64,000 nt of DNA from Rhipicephalus microplus (Eukaryota > Arthropoda > Arachnida > Ixodida > Ixodidae). Positions within the stretch are counted from its first letter, which is position 1, and each line of letters begins with the position of its first letter. The position numbers were made by a program, and so were the translations under genes. Of the stretch, positions 35,006 through 46,760 are shown one piece after another. The stretch is taken from the NCBI RefSeq assembly GCF_043290135.1, contig NC_134710.1, forward strand, positions 316,136,116-316,200,115. Direction: 5' to 3'. The notes beneath the pieces were generated by a model. That model saw nothing but the letters and a program-made list of their open reading frames with translations. It was not told where the DNA came from and made no database searches.

Positions 35006-37410
35006 CCAGCTGAAGGATCGCAGAAAAATGGAAATTTTTGGTATCGTTGGTTGAGACATGTCGAATCAAACGCATTTCGCCCGAAGGCATGGGAGAGTGA
35101 TGAAGAGCCACAAGCTTAGAAGCCACATGAGCGTGCAAAACAGAAAGTTTGGTAATGGCACCGTCATCTTAGCGGTGATGCCAACACACCGAGTGGGAGA
35201 GATAGCGAAAAATATTTTAATGAAGAGCTGGTGATGTTTGTCTGGCTTTTCGCCTGACAGGTGCTGGGTGATAAGTGACTCTGAAGCTGCTGGGTGGCGA
35301 CTATACACCGACAAAAACAAAATGTATACAGCCACACGCGTAGACTACACCATTTACAAAACTTCATTGAAACTTGTGGTCCGTAAGAAAATCAGCAGCG
35401 GTTTGGTTTCACTCAAAAGCTAACAGGTTACTCTGCTGATCTCGAGAGTGCAGGTTGGGTGCCGACTGCGGCGGCTGCATTTGCATGGTGGGAAACGCGA
35501 AAACACTCCGTGTACCTATAGGCTTAGGGACTCATCTGAGTTTTTAGTTCCGCTCATAATAAGCATATTTTCCCCCCGGATTCGCTAGTAGGATTTTCGC
35601 TCGTCGTCTTTTTTTCATTGCCTTATTTGCATTTTTTCAACAAATATAGCTATATTAGGGACCATCACGCTCGCTAATAGCGCGCTGGTCGATGGAATTG
35701 AATAGCTGAGTGTTGAAGTCAAATATACATTGTGGTAGTCAATGGGAACGTTGATCATGCACTGGGAGACGCAAATTGAGCCAAATTCAAGCAATGCTAA
35801 AAGTAAGTACAAGTTTCTGTTGATTGTTGCGCATATTTTCGTTCTACAATATAATTAAGATGATTTCTAACTCCTCTTTTTACTTGAGCGACATTTTTAA
35901 TGTAGTTAAATTATATCCAGAAATATGGACATTTATTCAGTTCTCGCTTCTTGTGGGCTTATTCGTGGAAGTCGCGTCGCTTTTTCATGTGTGTGGGTGG
36001 GGGGGGGGGGCTGTTTTTTTTAAGGACAATACGTGTTTGTTAACTCGGTAGCATCCGGCAACTCGGGTACACGCTAAAGAAACCCAGGGGCTCGACCTTA
36101 ATGCGAAGCCGAAGTCTCGTCGGACTGCAGCTCAGGTTACCACAATAGCATGAGGTCACGTTATACGCGTACGAAGTACCTCTGCACCGTGCTACTGCTT
36201 CGTGCATTCCGTCGCTCTTCATGACACCGCTCTTGGGCATCCACCCGCGATACATCATGCAGAAAATATCGATGGCCACCCGCTTCTTGAATTGACATTT
36301 GTGTTTGTATTTTTCACACCATCAAAAAATATGTTTTAGGAGAGGCTTTTGAAAAAAAATGCGTCAAGCACCAAACATCGGAAGAAGTTCTGTTGGGACC
36401 TCCCTTCATCAGTTCAATGAAGTTCTCAACAACTTTTTATGCGAAGCAGAAACAGACAACATACTGTAACTTTTTTTGAACGTTCAAGGTTTCGCTTCGT
36501 CACCACGTTTATACCCATTATCAACACTTTCTTCCTTCCCTGTTTTCACTCTTTCCCCTGTCTTAACGCTAAGTAGCATGTCAGAAAGTTCATTCAGGGC
36601 GAGATATTAGCTTTTCTCTCACAATAAAAAGATTGATATCTCTGTCTTGTGCGTTAGAATATTTGATTTTTTTCATTCACCTTAAATTTCCGGCCACTTC
36701 GAAATCACACAAAAGAAATAGCTTCCAAAAGCCCTTATCAGCCAGCTCATTTGTTGCGCAAATGTAAGGGACAGAAAGTGGCATGCTTAGACCACTCTTT
36801 GAGGTGATTTCTCCGTCTTTAATAATCATATGTGGTCTAGGCTCTTGGGGTGCGAGTAGCAGAAGGTTGGCATATAAATATGCATATCTGGAGTTCGTTT
36901 ACGTGCACTGAAAAGCACGATAGATGGAGAATTTTGCACGACGTTTCATCGAATAGCGGCCGGTTGAGCGCGCGCTCTCTCACACAGCAGCTAAATGTCC
37001 CTGCAGTGAGTCAGTGCAGGTGGGTGCTCGAAATGACGATAGGGTGAGACTTTTTTTTTCTATTTTGTGTGGCTTCGGCTGCCCTACCCATCCTCTTCTA
37101 CACCCACCATTTATTCTGCACGAAAAGGAAATATGACAAAGCTTTCAGTTGCTAATGAGCCTCGAGGTAATTCTTGCTGCCTTATACTGCCCGAATGTTG
37201 TGTAAAGCGCTCCTTTTATTAGTTTACTTTCCTTTTATTTGACCAATACTTCTGATTCTGAGCCCGCCACAGTACTATGTCACTGCTGACGCACAGGTCA
37301 CGGTATTTAATCCCGATGGCAGCAGCCGTGTTTGGATGGCGGCGAAATGTTAGGGCCGTGTGATTAGATATAGGTACACCTAAAACAACGTCAGACGGTC
37401 CAAACTTTTT
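35006..37410. other. No gene recognised
   Basis: Mostly AT-rich with short frames; G run at 35998-36010. No tRNA-like or transposon termini recognised. Confidence 0.35.
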
Positions 37411-37430
37411 TAACAATTCAACCCCGCGTC

Positions 37431-37681
37431 GATTTGATTGATTTGATTGATATGTGGGGTTTAACGAACCAAAACCACCATATGATTATGTGAGACGCCG
37501 TAGTGGAGGGCTCCGGAAATTTCGACCACCTGAGATTCTTTAACGTCCACCCAAATCTGAGCACACGCGCCTACAGCATTTTCGCCTCCATCGGAAATGC
37601 AGAAGCTGCAGCCGGGATTCGAACCTGTGACCTGCGGGTCAGTAGCCGATTACCTTAGCCACTAGACCACCGCGGCGGGGC
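37431..37681 (-). mobile_element. Ruka-like SINE, full length, with target duplication
   Basis: Well-preserved minus-strand copy: head GGTGGTCTAGTGGCTAAGG (about 37654-37672), B-box GGTTCGAATCCCGG (about 37614-37627), body, and TTGATT-type tail (37431-37450). It is bracketed by TTCAACCCCGCGTC (37417-37430) and TTCAATCCCGCGTC (37682-37695), a 14-bp duplication with one mismatch. This is direct evidence of LINE-mediated insertion. Confidence 0.95.
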
Positions 37682-37699
37682 TTCAATCCCGCGTCTCTC

Positions 37700-38445
37700 A
37701 CGACGATATCGTAGTTTCGAAACCTGAAATTCTAACAATTATTAAGTATCGATTTTCCACAATGTTTATATTTTGCCTGCTTTACTGTTTATTTTTTATT
37801 TTTTTTAATTACAGAGTCCGCACTGTTCATAGCAGTGCACCCAAACAATTTGTACAGAGTCACCAAGTGAGAAAGTTGGCGCGATAAGAGCCTATAGCTC
37901 ATACTATTGTGCAGTCAGGCTTCGGAAGGCTAAACTCACGAAGAGTGGATGCGAGACGATGCCTCAACTTGGTCTCCTTTTCGTTCTGCAGCCCAGCTGA
38001 ATACGCACCGGTCTCTGGTAGAAACACTATAACGTGGTTTTTTGAAAGTACTAAAACAGTTATTACAGCTTTTCACAAAGAGATCAACAGAAAGTAGTGA
38101 ACATATTAGTGGATAGATTAGCATAATTATTTACCCAGGAGAGTGGAGAAGCATCGGTGGAAAGTGTGAAAAAGTCTTGACGGGCTCCCACGCTGCATGA
38201 CAGCATGATAGTTATAGAGAAGGAAACGCACTAAACTGAATGAACTAGGGGAAAAGATTTGCAGCCAGTTCAACGCCATGAAAATCTTTGGGCAGCCAAG
38301 CTGTAAGCGCGCAAGTGAACGTGATCGAGCACTGACTATTTGACCCTCCATCAACATCATCATTTCGAGCATCACCATCGTCGTTTCGTTTTTTATTTAT
38401 TTTCTTGTTCACTGCCCCCTCTGGCCACGTGACCTTCATGATGGC
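37700..38445. other. No gene recognised
   Basis: Short frames only and no repeat termini recognised. Confidence 0.35.
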
Positions 38446-38447
38446 GA

Positions 38448-38660
38448 CGACAACAACACTACTACTATTACCGCTACCGCTACTACTTTTACTACTACCG
38501 CTACCGTTACTATTACTACTATTACCGCTACCGCTACTACTTATACTACTACAGCTACCGCTACTACTACTACTAATAATACTACCAACCACTACCACTG
38601 CCACTACTACTATACACTAATACTAATGCTACCGCTACTACTACTACTACTACTACTACT
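38448..38660. repeat. Imperfect trinucleotide array (ACT/ACC/GCT)
   Basis: Alternating ACTACTACT and ACCGCTACC blocks, with a higher-order pattern (TTACCGCTACCGCTACTACT recurring about every 60 bp), ending in pure ACT units at 38635-38660. Confidence 0.9.
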
Positions 38661-39318
38661 CATCCTCTCATTCTCATTTTTGCAGTTTCCTGCAAAAATG
38701 AAAATGGGATGGACCGTATTGTAAGTAACGATCAGAGCTCAGACATGGTTGCTCACTCTCGCACGTAATGTAACGACTGGCAATACAAACCGCTGAGAGT
38801 CCCACATCAAGTTTTGCCCCTCCCAGGTTGATCGTGCGAGCGTAGTTGCGTGGCATAAGTCATGCAACAGAAGCGTTTCTTGTCGAAGCCACAATGAGTG
38901 TGCGGGGCCGACCGGTCTCCCTTCCGCCCACGCGGAGAAGCGCCGCCGTGTAGTCGGCCAACATAAACACACGCCTACGCAATGCCAACTCAGCGGTTCC
39001 GAAAGGTGAACGCCGATGCCGTTATCCGTTTGCGGCTGCACAAATAAACCTTAGCTGCACCAGCACATATGCTATCACCACCTGAGCGCCCAGTGTTCGT
39101 TCAGGCGCCGACCCGGTCTGCGTCGCGAGCCTCACTTAATACGTGAGCCCTCGAGTCCTCCCTCAAACTGGAGCTCAACTGTTCCAGAAACAAGCGGATG
39201 TTCCATTTCCACGTTAGCATCTTAATCATCTGTGTAACAAAGCCATATGTAAGCTCCGCGTGCGCAGACAGAAGATCACGGGAAAGATGTTTGTGAGCGT
39301 ATGGGGCTCTGCTCATTC
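38661..39318. other. No gene recognised
   Basis: Frames up to 100 aa on the minus strand without known motifs; moderately CpG-rich at 38880-39030. Confidence 0.35.
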
Positions 39319-39320
39319 AT

Positions 39321-39557
39321 AAAAAATGTTGGGGTTTAACTTCCCAAAATGACGATGAAGGACATTGTGTAGTGGGGGCTACGGAAATTGCGACCACTCG
39401 GGGTTCTTTTACGTGCACCTGAAAGTACATGGGCTTCGAACATTTGAGTCTCTACAGAAAATGTGGCCTCCTCGACTGGGGCCACATTTTGCAGATGCTG
39501 CGATCTGCAGGTCAGCAGTCGAGCGAGCACCTTAACCACTGAACCGTCATGGCGGGT
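39321..39557 (-). mobile_element. Divergent Ruka-like SINE
   Basis: On the minus strand, GGTTCAGTGGTTAAGGTGCT at about 39526-39545 stands in the head. The body keeps GTGCACGTAAAAGAACCCC (about 39401-39420). An unrelated-looking GGCCACATTTT/AAAATGTGGCC inverted repeat at about 39460-39490 sits within it. It resembles the 20.2 kb copy in divergence. Confidence 0.7.
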
Positions 39558-39771
39558 AGCTAAGACCATTGCCTCGCTTAAACCGAAACTCGCTTTGCTC
39601 ATGTACTCTTTGATGTTGTATGTAAGGCGCTTCGGCAAGACAATAAGTTGGCGGGAAAGCAACTGTCGGCGCCTCTCTAGAAGTTTTACAACACAACTAG
39701 CCCACTATACCGCATGATTTCGGAGTGCATTTTAGAGAGTGAAACGTCAAAATCCTAAAACTGACACCTGC

Positions 39772-40010
39772 CCCGCTGCGTTCGTGTAATGGCTAAGGTA
39801 GCCGGCTGCTTCCCTGCAGGTCACGAAATCGAATTCCGCCTGCGGCGGCTACATTTCCGATGGAGGCGAAAATGCTGTAGGCTCGTGTGCTCAGATTTGG
39901 ATGCACGTTAAAGAACCCCAGGTGGTCGAAATTTTCGGGGCCCTCCACTATGGTCTCTCATTATCATATGGTGGTTTTGGGACGTTAAACCCCACATATC
40001 AATCATCAAA
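39772..40010 (+). mobile_element. Ruka-like SINE, plus strand
   Basis: Head TAATGGCTAAGGTAGCCGGC, then GGCGGCTACATTTCCGATGG, the body with AAAGAACCCCAGGTGGTCG, and the end ACCCCACATATCAATCATCA. It directly adjoins the left, truncated edge of GATA-bearing copy B, so one probably inserted into the other. Confidence 0.92.
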
Positions 40011-40012
40011 TC

Positions 40013-40705
<693 letters not shown>

Positions 40706-41201
40706 TCGCAATTAAAATATAAGTTCTGCATCGGTCGCTTACCCTGCTTTGTCATGCAGCTGCATACCCAATCTGCCTTGTCTCGCGTGGCTATCGGGCG
40801 CGATGAACTGATTCACCTCGTCTTATGCGTTTGCGACTTCGTAAGGGAATATAGCAGCATGCATATCGAAAAGCGTGAAATCCTTATTGGATCAAAACTT
40901 AGTGCAGACATTCCACGTGTTTTCAGAGTAAATAGGTGGCGAGGAGGAGATATCGCTTGTGCGAAGGGTAGCGAAGACTAGAAAGAAACTACTGTCTCGC
41001 CTTTGAACTCGGGGTGGTTCAGATAACATGAAACTATAGCCTCTCACGTTACGATAACAGAACGAGATATGTCTGCGCCATATAAGCTACCTGGTATGAT
41101 CAAACCTCAGTACATCCGCGTCAATTATCCCAACGTCATGGTGCGATTTGGCGCGGCTTTCGAACTTTATTCTACGACAGCAGCGCCAGAGCGCAAAGCA
41201 A

Positions 41202-41401
41202 TATATGATATGTGGGGTTTAATGTCCCAAAACCACCATATGATTATGTGAGACGCCGTAGTGGAGGGCTCCAGAAATTTCGACCTCGTGGGGTTTTTTA
41301 ACGTGCACCCAAATCTGAGCACGCGGGCCTACAACAATTCCGCCTCCATCAGGAATGCAGCCGCCTCAGCCGGGATTCGAATCCGCGACCTGTGGGTCAG
41401 C
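41202..41401 (-). mobile_element. 5'-truncated Ruka-like SINE with target duplication
   Basis: The body and B-box region are present on the minus strand (GGATTCGAATCCCGG complement near 41375), but the A-box half of the tRNA head is missing. AGAGCGCAAAGCAA (41188-41201) and AGAGCGCATAGCAA (41402-41415) flank it, a 14-bp duplication with one mismatch. The truncation thus happened at insertion (incomplete reverse transcription), not by later deletion. Confidence 0.93.
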
Positions 41402-41415
41402 AGAGCGCATAGCAA

Positions 41416-42299
41416 AGTGAAGGAAAGTAGCAATAGCGGGCATGCGGGATCACATTATTCGTGGCGCTGTATTAACAGCGAAGCTGTTTACCAAAGCGTT
41501 CCGACTGACTCGATCCAGGAAAGTATCATCATAAGCGGGTATGTGCCACAGAAATCGGGCAAATCTCTCTACCCACCACTGGCCCACTAAAAAATAATTG
41601 AGGCGGCTACAGTCAGCCCAACAAATGCCCCCCAGCCACGGCGGCGAGCCGAAGAGCCCGAGCATATAAGTACAACGAGAAAATAGTAGGGAAAGGCAAC
41701 GGCAGGCGCGAGCAGGCCCCCAAGTGGTGGAAGGGCTACGCCAATTACGACGTGCCTGTAGATCGATGAGAGGTTAAAGCGCTTGGTTTTAGCACGAGTT
41801 TAATTCCTTCTCTGAAGTTTGGACAACTATGTCGTGCCTGTGGTTGTCTGCGGTTTGACACGAACCACTCGGCGCTGAGAATCAAGGTCAAAAGAATCAC
41901 CTAGAATCACCAGGTGAAAGCATATAGCAACAACCTAGAAGCAACGTAAAAGCAACCAGATTAGCATTCAGAATCGTACATTTTCGCTGTTTCAAACCTT
42001 CCACGGCTTATACTGCGAGCTTCACAATTTTCTATCCTTTTTTTTTCTTTTATGAAAGCCAGAGTATCTGTTATTTAGAAGTTTTCGAGTGCGAATGCGC
42101 TTCGTGCAATAAGCGATTAACCACAAAGCGCGCTTGCATAGATTTCTTATGTTGTCACACCTTTTCTTGCAACTCTATCGTCCGATGTTGGCTAAACTGA
42201 GCTGATAACTGAAAGCTAGATAGGACCCTCTTGCCAGTGCACGGCGCCCATATCTAAACCGATATTGACGCTGGGCATGCGGACCCATTGCGGAGGTTA
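41416..42299. other. No gene recognised
   Basis: Short frames only. No tRNA, array or transposon end recognised. Confidence 0.35.
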
Positions 42300-42800
42300 G
42301 GGAAGAGTCAGAAAGCGAGGCGTCGAAAAGCATAATTCATAGCGCGAACCAACCTACTTCTCTCGAGTGAACGCGGAGGCAAAGGTATATAGGCTGGGAG
42401 GAAAAGAGAAAAAGAAAGAGAGGCGCCCACGCAGCATGTGTAATAAACTCCCCTCGCGCAGACATCTCCGCCCGGGGCCAAAAAGCGATCTTCACCTCCC
42501 GGCTTCTGTGTGCGCGCCTTCCGAAGGTGAGAAGCGGTGAATTCCGCTGTTGGTCTTCGGGGCGGCCGTCGCGTAAAGCAGGAAAAGTGGCTTCGCCCGC
42601 GGTTTCTAGGTCCATCTCGCTCTGCGTCACCGGGTGGCAAACGCTGAGTGTGCCGCCCCGACGTGGCCTTGCGGCCACAGGGCGTGGACGAGAGCGCCCT
42701 ACGCCGCGCGACTGACGTTTGTTTAAGCTTGTTCGCTGCATGCGGCTGCGTTCGGAGCCCGACGTGCTAGTGGCTTTATTTCGCACTCTCCCCTTCTATC
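42300..42800. promoter_or_regulatory. CpG-rich block with TATATA motif
   Basis: GC- and CpG-rich compared with both flanks, with frames open on both strands (up to 149 aa). GGTATATAGG at 42384-42393 could be a TATA box in either direction. No protein domain is recognised. A promoter or first exon is possible; a transposon interior is equally possible. Confidence 0.3.
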
Positions 42801-44895
42801 CCGAGTAATCACTCTTCGCCAGCGAAGCGCCGGGTTGCTATAATAGGTGCGAATGAAGCGTGAAGCGTGAAGTGACAGCTTTAGATTGGAAAGCCGCCGA
42901 TGACGCTTTTCGCTCAGTCGCTCCGCTCTGGCAACCTTCCTCTAAAGCTAACTGTTCGTTGAAAATGAACGCTTCTCGTATCCCAACACTGTGCGCGTAT
43001 ATGCGGCATTATACTTTATTGGAAGAAAAGTGCGGACAAAACGTCAACCTATGTGTTAAAATACAAAAAAAACTGGGTCAACAATGTATTTTATTGCCTA
43101 CTTTGTAACTGAATCTCTCAAAAAACTGGGATTATCCTGAGAATTCGTTTACGGTAGACGCGCCTCACCAACTCACAAACTACGCGCCAAGAATTGACAT
43201 ACGGGACGTAAAAAAATGGCAAGGTTATCTAGTTAATAAAATTCATATTATGCGTTTAGATTTGTCTCGCAGGTAAGGTCCGCGTCATTCCACCGAGAGC
43301 CTAAATTGAGCGGCCTACAACAGGTGATTTGAACAAATGAAATATTCCTCAAAATTCAATGTGGCAGTTCTGTTCAATGTGGCAGGCATGGGGGCATGTT
43401 ATGAAGCTTCGGCATAGTCGTTTAAATAGACGTGTTAAACAAAAACGTCACAGGTGTACGCGTTAGATAGATGGCTATCATTTTTCTGAATCTTCTTGCT
43501 ATGGTTTGTATCTTCTTCCGATAAATATGAACATCAATTAAAGATAAAGATAGAAACTGATCAGATGGATATATACACCTACATGCGTATATATATACTC
43601 TTCGACACTTGATATTTGTGGTAATTAAGGCCAAGGACCTTCTGTCGCCGTCGATTGTGGCTGCCGATATGTATCGGCTAATTGGAGGGGAAAAAACGTC
43701 TTGAAGATTGCTTCAGGCGGTGGACGTAAAAGTCACGTACGCAGTCAAGACGCGTTTATGCTCGCTGTAAGAAAGGCCTTGTATTAGTGCTCATTCATAG
43801 AAAGGTTTTGTGAATGAAAGAGGAAACTCAACTAATTGAGCCAGGCCGTTTCCAGCAACTCACAAAGATAACTACGTATTGTAACGTCGTTTTCGAGGAT
43901 TTCCGTCGACGCTATATGATTAAAAAGAAGCTGGTGGGCTTGGGACATGCATTATTCCTACCTGCAGGGGAAAAAAAGAAAAAGCATGTACCAGATACCT
44001 TTGGCTAGATCTATTGATTGCGCTTGTGGACCGCGCCTACTAACCATCAAATGTTGCTCGATCCGTTGTATGTAAAAACAAACAAAACAAGTAAAATATT
44101 ACGCTGTGTAACGAGTCCTCTACTACGCTGTGTATTGCGTCCTCTATCTTGTACTTCCGCGTAATAACAAAAGCTGTACGCCGTAAATAACATCTACTCA
44201 AAACTCAAGTAGCAGTGGGAGCTACACTTGTCGGCCCACATTTATTTATGCAAAAAAAGTTTAGAAGAGTCAATTTTTCAGTGGGATATGGATAATGAAA
44301 TACCGACCTTATGACTGTGCATTCGATATAACCAGAGCCACTATATCACGCCATGGAATACCTACTTCATTAGACACGAAGGATATGTTGATAAACGTGC
44401 AAAAAAAATGCAGGCATCGGAAGAAAAAATAGTTTAACACCCGTACACATACCAAATAGCTTCGCGCAAGAAAGTATTTCGTCCCACAGTTATTTCCTAA
44501 ACTATAGGAAATTGCGTATGTATCTATACAGAGCTGAAACACTGTACTATTCCGGGACATCACGAAGGGGAGGCTGAAAAAGAACTGGTCGGTAACATCT
44601 CGCTTAACTCGATTCCTTCCCGCGGAAAATTAGAAAGGAGCAACGCTATGGTGATCACGCAACTGCGAGAATCGCAAAGCTTGTGGCGAACGCATATGAC
44701 TGTAGGACACACCTACATAATTGCGTGGTCTTCATGGATCAACATTACGTGATGTGTCTGCTGTCCTAAAGAAGTTTATAGTGGCCTCTCTGAAAAGCCA
44801 GTCGGGTTCGGTATTGTTGAGCGAACTTGGTGTTCATTTAGCTCAAACGCATTCAAAATAACGCACAGGCAACATAGTGCTATGTATGCATACTG
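42801..44895. other. No gene recognised
   Basis: AT-rich with frames under 85 aa. Nothing recognised. Confidence 0.35.
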
Positions 44896-46760
44896 ATAGA
44901 GTCTTGAACTGGGCTGGTTGGTACATGCCAACATTTAAAGAAGAAACAGCGTTGTAACAGAACGTAGACGAGGAGACACAAACACGGCGCTGACTAACGA
45001 CCATGATAGATTGCGTTTGCACGTCAACGTGGACGAGGACGAAGCTTTCACGCTTCGGCTGGTATTCCAGCTGTTAGTGCTCAAGTTTCATGTTTTTGTG
45101 CTTATCTGTGCATCAGCAACAGCCAGCGCCGTCTCTACTAGCGCTCAAGACTTCTGCTTTGCTGGGATGCCTTTCCAGTGAATATTGCTACGGAAGACGT
45201 GTTAGTGGAAGCGTCTTGTAGCAGCCACCAACTTACCACCACAAGAAAGCGCCTCAGCTCTTCAGTGGCATCGGGAGCTCCCGATTGCGAGCCTGATGCT
45301 ACATCGGATGACTCAGAAGCTTTCATGCCTGCTAAGCATCGTCATATACGACAACATCGAGATCACGACTGTGGCCTACGTGCCTCCTGACGTGACGGTA
45401 AGTCTCAATGCTATCTCCAAGCAGAAGCTACATGACTTTTTCTTCAACTTGGCCCCGGGTCTTGTTCAAGAGGTTCGTGTGAACCCGCGGAAGAATATCA
45501 CAGCTGTTTACACAACAGATCAGAAGACGGTGCAAACCCTGCTTGGTCTACGTATCCCTGTGGTGTCGACACGTGGGCTTTTTTACCCCACGAATGTAAC
45601 AGCTTGTGTTATTTCTGACGTCGACATAGAACTTCAAGATGACGTTTTGAAGAGCCTTATCGTTTTGCACGCCTCCATGCAAAATCATCAGCGTCCGCAG
45701 ACTAGGCTCGTCAAAGTGTGTAACGACTTTTTTTCAAATATGAAAAGCTTCCTAATCACATAAAGGCTGGTTGAGTGCGATAACCAGTTCGACCTTTCGT
45801 ACCAAGGTCCTTACAGTGACTTGAATTCTGGAAGCTTGGACATGTGCAGAGTTTCTGCACAAGTGTTTTGGTTTGCCAGTGCCAAATGCGGTGGAAAGCA
45901 CAATGTAAAGTTTTGTCACTGCTCGACATCACAGCGCCCTAACTGCAACGGCGAGCACTCGGCAACAGACAAAGAATGTCTCACCCTGAATAAGAAATTG
46001 AAGGTTCTGAAAAAAAAAGCCATAGATAAAGCATCGATCGGGAGAGAAGACTCTCAACCACAGTACGCGTCTACCCGCTGTAGAAGGCAAAACTGGTGTA
46101 CTACACTTTTTAAGTATAGCATACTAAAAGTGTGCCTCAGAGGAAAGAGCACAAGTGAAACTTCTCCCTCTCGGCAACATCGTGGCCGGTGCTTCCACAG
46201 AAAATGTCCGAGGCCGTCTCTGGAAAGATCGCTTCTCGCAAAGCGTCGGAAGCAGCTTCTACTAAGGCCCCGCCTACAGTGGAAAAGGTTACAAACAAAA
46301 CGGGCTCTGTCGAAGACGATGCCCAGCTCATCAACCTACTTAAGATGCTGATCAATCTCATTAGATCACTGATTGCCGGTCGCCAGACACCAGCAGCACA
46401 AGCCGCAGAACAGCTTTTGGAGGCGCTCGTCCCTGTTCTCGACGTCCTTCACTAAAAACAGTAAGAACAGTCAAAATCCCTGCCCCTTCGTGCAGCAGTG
46501 AAATGTCCGATCATTACCTTTATAGACGTTTTTTATGTGACTATTTAAATTTTTTTGCATGTGCGTGTCCCCCTTCCCCTTTTTTTTAACTTTAGTCTTC
46601 GCTCTCCTTCTTTCTTCCCTTATTTCCTCTATGCCTCCCCTTCCTGAAGGAGCAGGCAGGCTTTCACCCCTATAGGTGGCAGTTTTCAGCCTGTTTCTTC
46701 ACTATTTCCTCTGTCTTCGTGTTCTTTATGTACTCAAACGAAATAAATAAATAAATGATA
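44896..46760 (+). mobile_element. LINE derivative: ORF1 plus 3' end, ORF2 missing
   Basis: After a repeat-like leader (44905 onward) comes a gag-like ORF1 (next entry). Only ~60 bp beyond its stop, a short NVRSL match to the expected start of an ORF2 endonuclease (WNVRSL) is seen near 46495-46510. The sequence then passes straight into a pyrimidine-rich 3' UTR and an AAATAAATAAAT tail (46740-46757). ORF2 is thus almost wholly deleted. The left boundary is approximate. Confidence 0.65.
45296..46455 (+). pseudogene. LINE ORF1 (gag-like) with zinc-knuckle remnants
   Basis: VPPDVTVSLNAISKQKLHDF and APGLVQEVRVN match the N-terminal region of arthropod LINE ORF1 proteins as I recall them. After a stop at 45762, a shifted frame (45821-46351) carries CPxC-type clusters, including RPNCNGEHSATDKEC (about 45933-45977), a knuckle of form CX4HX5C preceded by other Cys. 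The C-terminal frame 46189-46455 has a Leu-rich end (AEQLLEALVPVLDVLH). At least two frame changes, so a pseudogene. Confidence 0.7.

Noticed and set aside
42386..42391. TATATA as a promoter with a defined start site
   Set aside because: It is symmetric, so direction is undecided, and no coding exon or donor is recognisable downstream on either strand.
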